Part shown: positions 17,072 through 17,809 of the stretch, piece by piece
Layout: each line of letters starts with the position of its first letter
How positions within the stretch are numbered: the stretch's first letter is position 1
Assembly (NCBI GenBank): GCA_964523405.1
Contig: CAZGAQ010000059.1
Coordinates: 1 to 17,809, forward strand
Direction of reading: 5' to 3'
Source of the DNA: CAZGAQ01 sp964523405
GTDB taxonomy: Bacteria; Planctomycetota; Phycisphaerae; UBA1845; Fen-1342
DNA length: 17,809 nt
Notes under the pieces: model-generated
Seen by the model: the letters and a program-made list of their open reading frames with translations, nothing else
Told to the model about the DNA's origin: nothing
The model's database searches: none
Translations under genes and position numbers: made by a program

Positions 17072-17809
17072 ATGGCTACCCTATCTGACAACGCCACGCA
17101 GAACCGTCCGCGCGAAGCCCCTGGCCTGTTCGACGCCGCGCCGACCCCCATCCCTGTCCGCGCCATTCCCGTGACCGCGGTCAGCCAGCCCGCCTGGGAG
17201 CCCAATCTCGATGACGAAGAGGACGACAGCGTGAGTACCCCGCCGCCCCCCAAGCCCGCTCCACACAAGGCCAAAGCCCTCGTCGCAAAGACCAAGCCGG
17301 CCACGCTGGCGAGAAAGAGACCCGCGCCTCCGTCTGCCAAGCCGACCAAGGCGACCGTCGCCAAGACTTCTCAGGCCGCCAAAGCCAGACGCGGTCCCGA
17401 CGACGACGGCCTCTTCGCCCCGGCTGATGCCGCCGCAGCTTCGCCCGCGCCGGCTGCGTCGGCGCCGCCCGCGCCGGATACCGCCGCCTCGGCCCCCGCT
17501 ACCCGGCCCGCCGACCACGACGTCTCAGCCACGTCCCCCGGTTCGCCCAAGCGCCCCCGCGGCGCCACCGCCGAATCGATGGCCGCCGCCCAGCGCGAAA
17601 TCTCCGTCAGCGAGTTCTTCGCCAAGAACCGCCACCTGCTCGGCTTCGACAACAAGCGCAAGGCCCTGCTCACGACCGTCAAAGAGGCCGTCGACAACAG
17701 CCTCGATGCTTGCGAAGAGGCCGGCATCCTCCCCGAAATCTGGATCACCATCGACCAGCTCGCCGAGGACCGCTTCCGCGTCACCGTCCGCGACAACGGC
17801 CCCGGCATC
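17072..17809 (+). CDS. top6B: DNA topoisomerase VI subunit B, 3'-truncated, with long N-terminal extension
   Basis: Subunit B is the ATPase of the type IIB topoisomerase VI, which with subunit A passes one DNA duplex through another. The window holds residues 1-246. From about 173 the sequence is the family's N-terminus: QREISVSEFFAKNRHLLGF, then the Bergerat N-box TTVKEAVDNSLDACEEAG (E205 catalytic, N209 for magnesium) and the DNGPGI box (241-246), which ends exactly at the window edge. Archaeal enzymes usually start only a few residues before this. Here about 170 residues precede it: an acidic patch (DDEEDD, 47-52), a Lys/Ala/Pro stretch like histone H1 tails (about 61-107), and Ala/Pro-rich linker. 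The ATG at 17072 follows GGAG at six bases. An in-frame ATG at 16994 would add 26 residues. Subunit A probably lies downstream. Confidence 0.92.
   Translation, partial: MATLSDNATQNRPREAPGLFDAAPTPIPVRAIPVTAVSQPAWEPNLDDEEDDSVSTPPPPKPAPHKAKALVAKTKPATLARKRPAPPSAKPTKATVAKTSQAAKARRGPDDDGLFAPADAAAASPAPAASAPPAPDTAASAPATRPADHDVSATSPGSPKRPRGATAESMAAAQREISVSEFFAKNRHLLGFDNKRKALLTTVKEAVDNSLDACEEAGILPEIWITIDQLAEDRFRVTVRDNGPGI

Overview
The window is G+C-rich bacterial DNA that reads like a member of the Planctomycetota, perhaps a Phycisphaerae-type lineage. That placement is inference. It rests on two secreted proteins with C-terminal PEP-CTERM sorting tails, an archaeal-type topoisomerase VI B subunit, several Ala/Pro/Lys-rich low-complexity extensions on housekeeping proteins, and promoters with a recognisable -10 box (TATAAT/TACAAT) but often no -35 box. 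There is no rRNA, tRNA, CRISPR array, transposase or phage gene.

Layout. 1-980: 3' part of a cyclophilin-type peptidylprolyl isomerase with a long proline-rich tail. 1120-2784: CoA-disulfide-reductase-like flavoprotein fused to a rhodanese domain. 2892-5609: aconitase AcnA in the same direction. 5751-8858 (minus): an HU/IHF-type DNA-binding protein and Lon protease. 8825-9250 (minus): a small heat-shock protein whose 3' end overlaps the lon start. 9428-10864: exported M28-family peptidase lipoprotein, divergent from hsp20. 10861-11484 (minus): PEP-CTERM protein that overlaps the M28 gene stop-to-stop. 11485-11787: a structured stretch with no gene. 11788-12849 (minus): two small exported cysteine-rich proteins, one with three copies of GHDPNGCP. 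13087-14178: COG4324-type predicted aminopeptidase lipoprotein. 14246-15691 (minus): histidyl-tRNA synthetase. 15983-16708 (minus): second PEP-CTERM protein. 17072-end: start of topoisomerase VI subunit B with an extension of about 170 residues, cut by the window edge.

How the genes work together. Most of the window is core metabolism and protein or DNA maintenance in short independent units. The clear functional unit is hsp20-lon, where holdase and protease are probably translationally coupled. Two proteins here (Lon C-terminus, TopoVI-B N-terminus) carry basic low-complexity extensions that look able to bind DNA. The exported set comprises two metalloprotease lipoproteins, two PEP-CTERM proteins and two Cys-rich proteins. 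The Cys-rich pair is the best candidate for an uncharacterised function, perhaps metal binding in the periplasm. Intergenic DNA carries a dispersed palindromic repeat family (cores GTCAGGC-N6-GCCTGAC and GGGTCCG-N-CGGAC) seen at three places.
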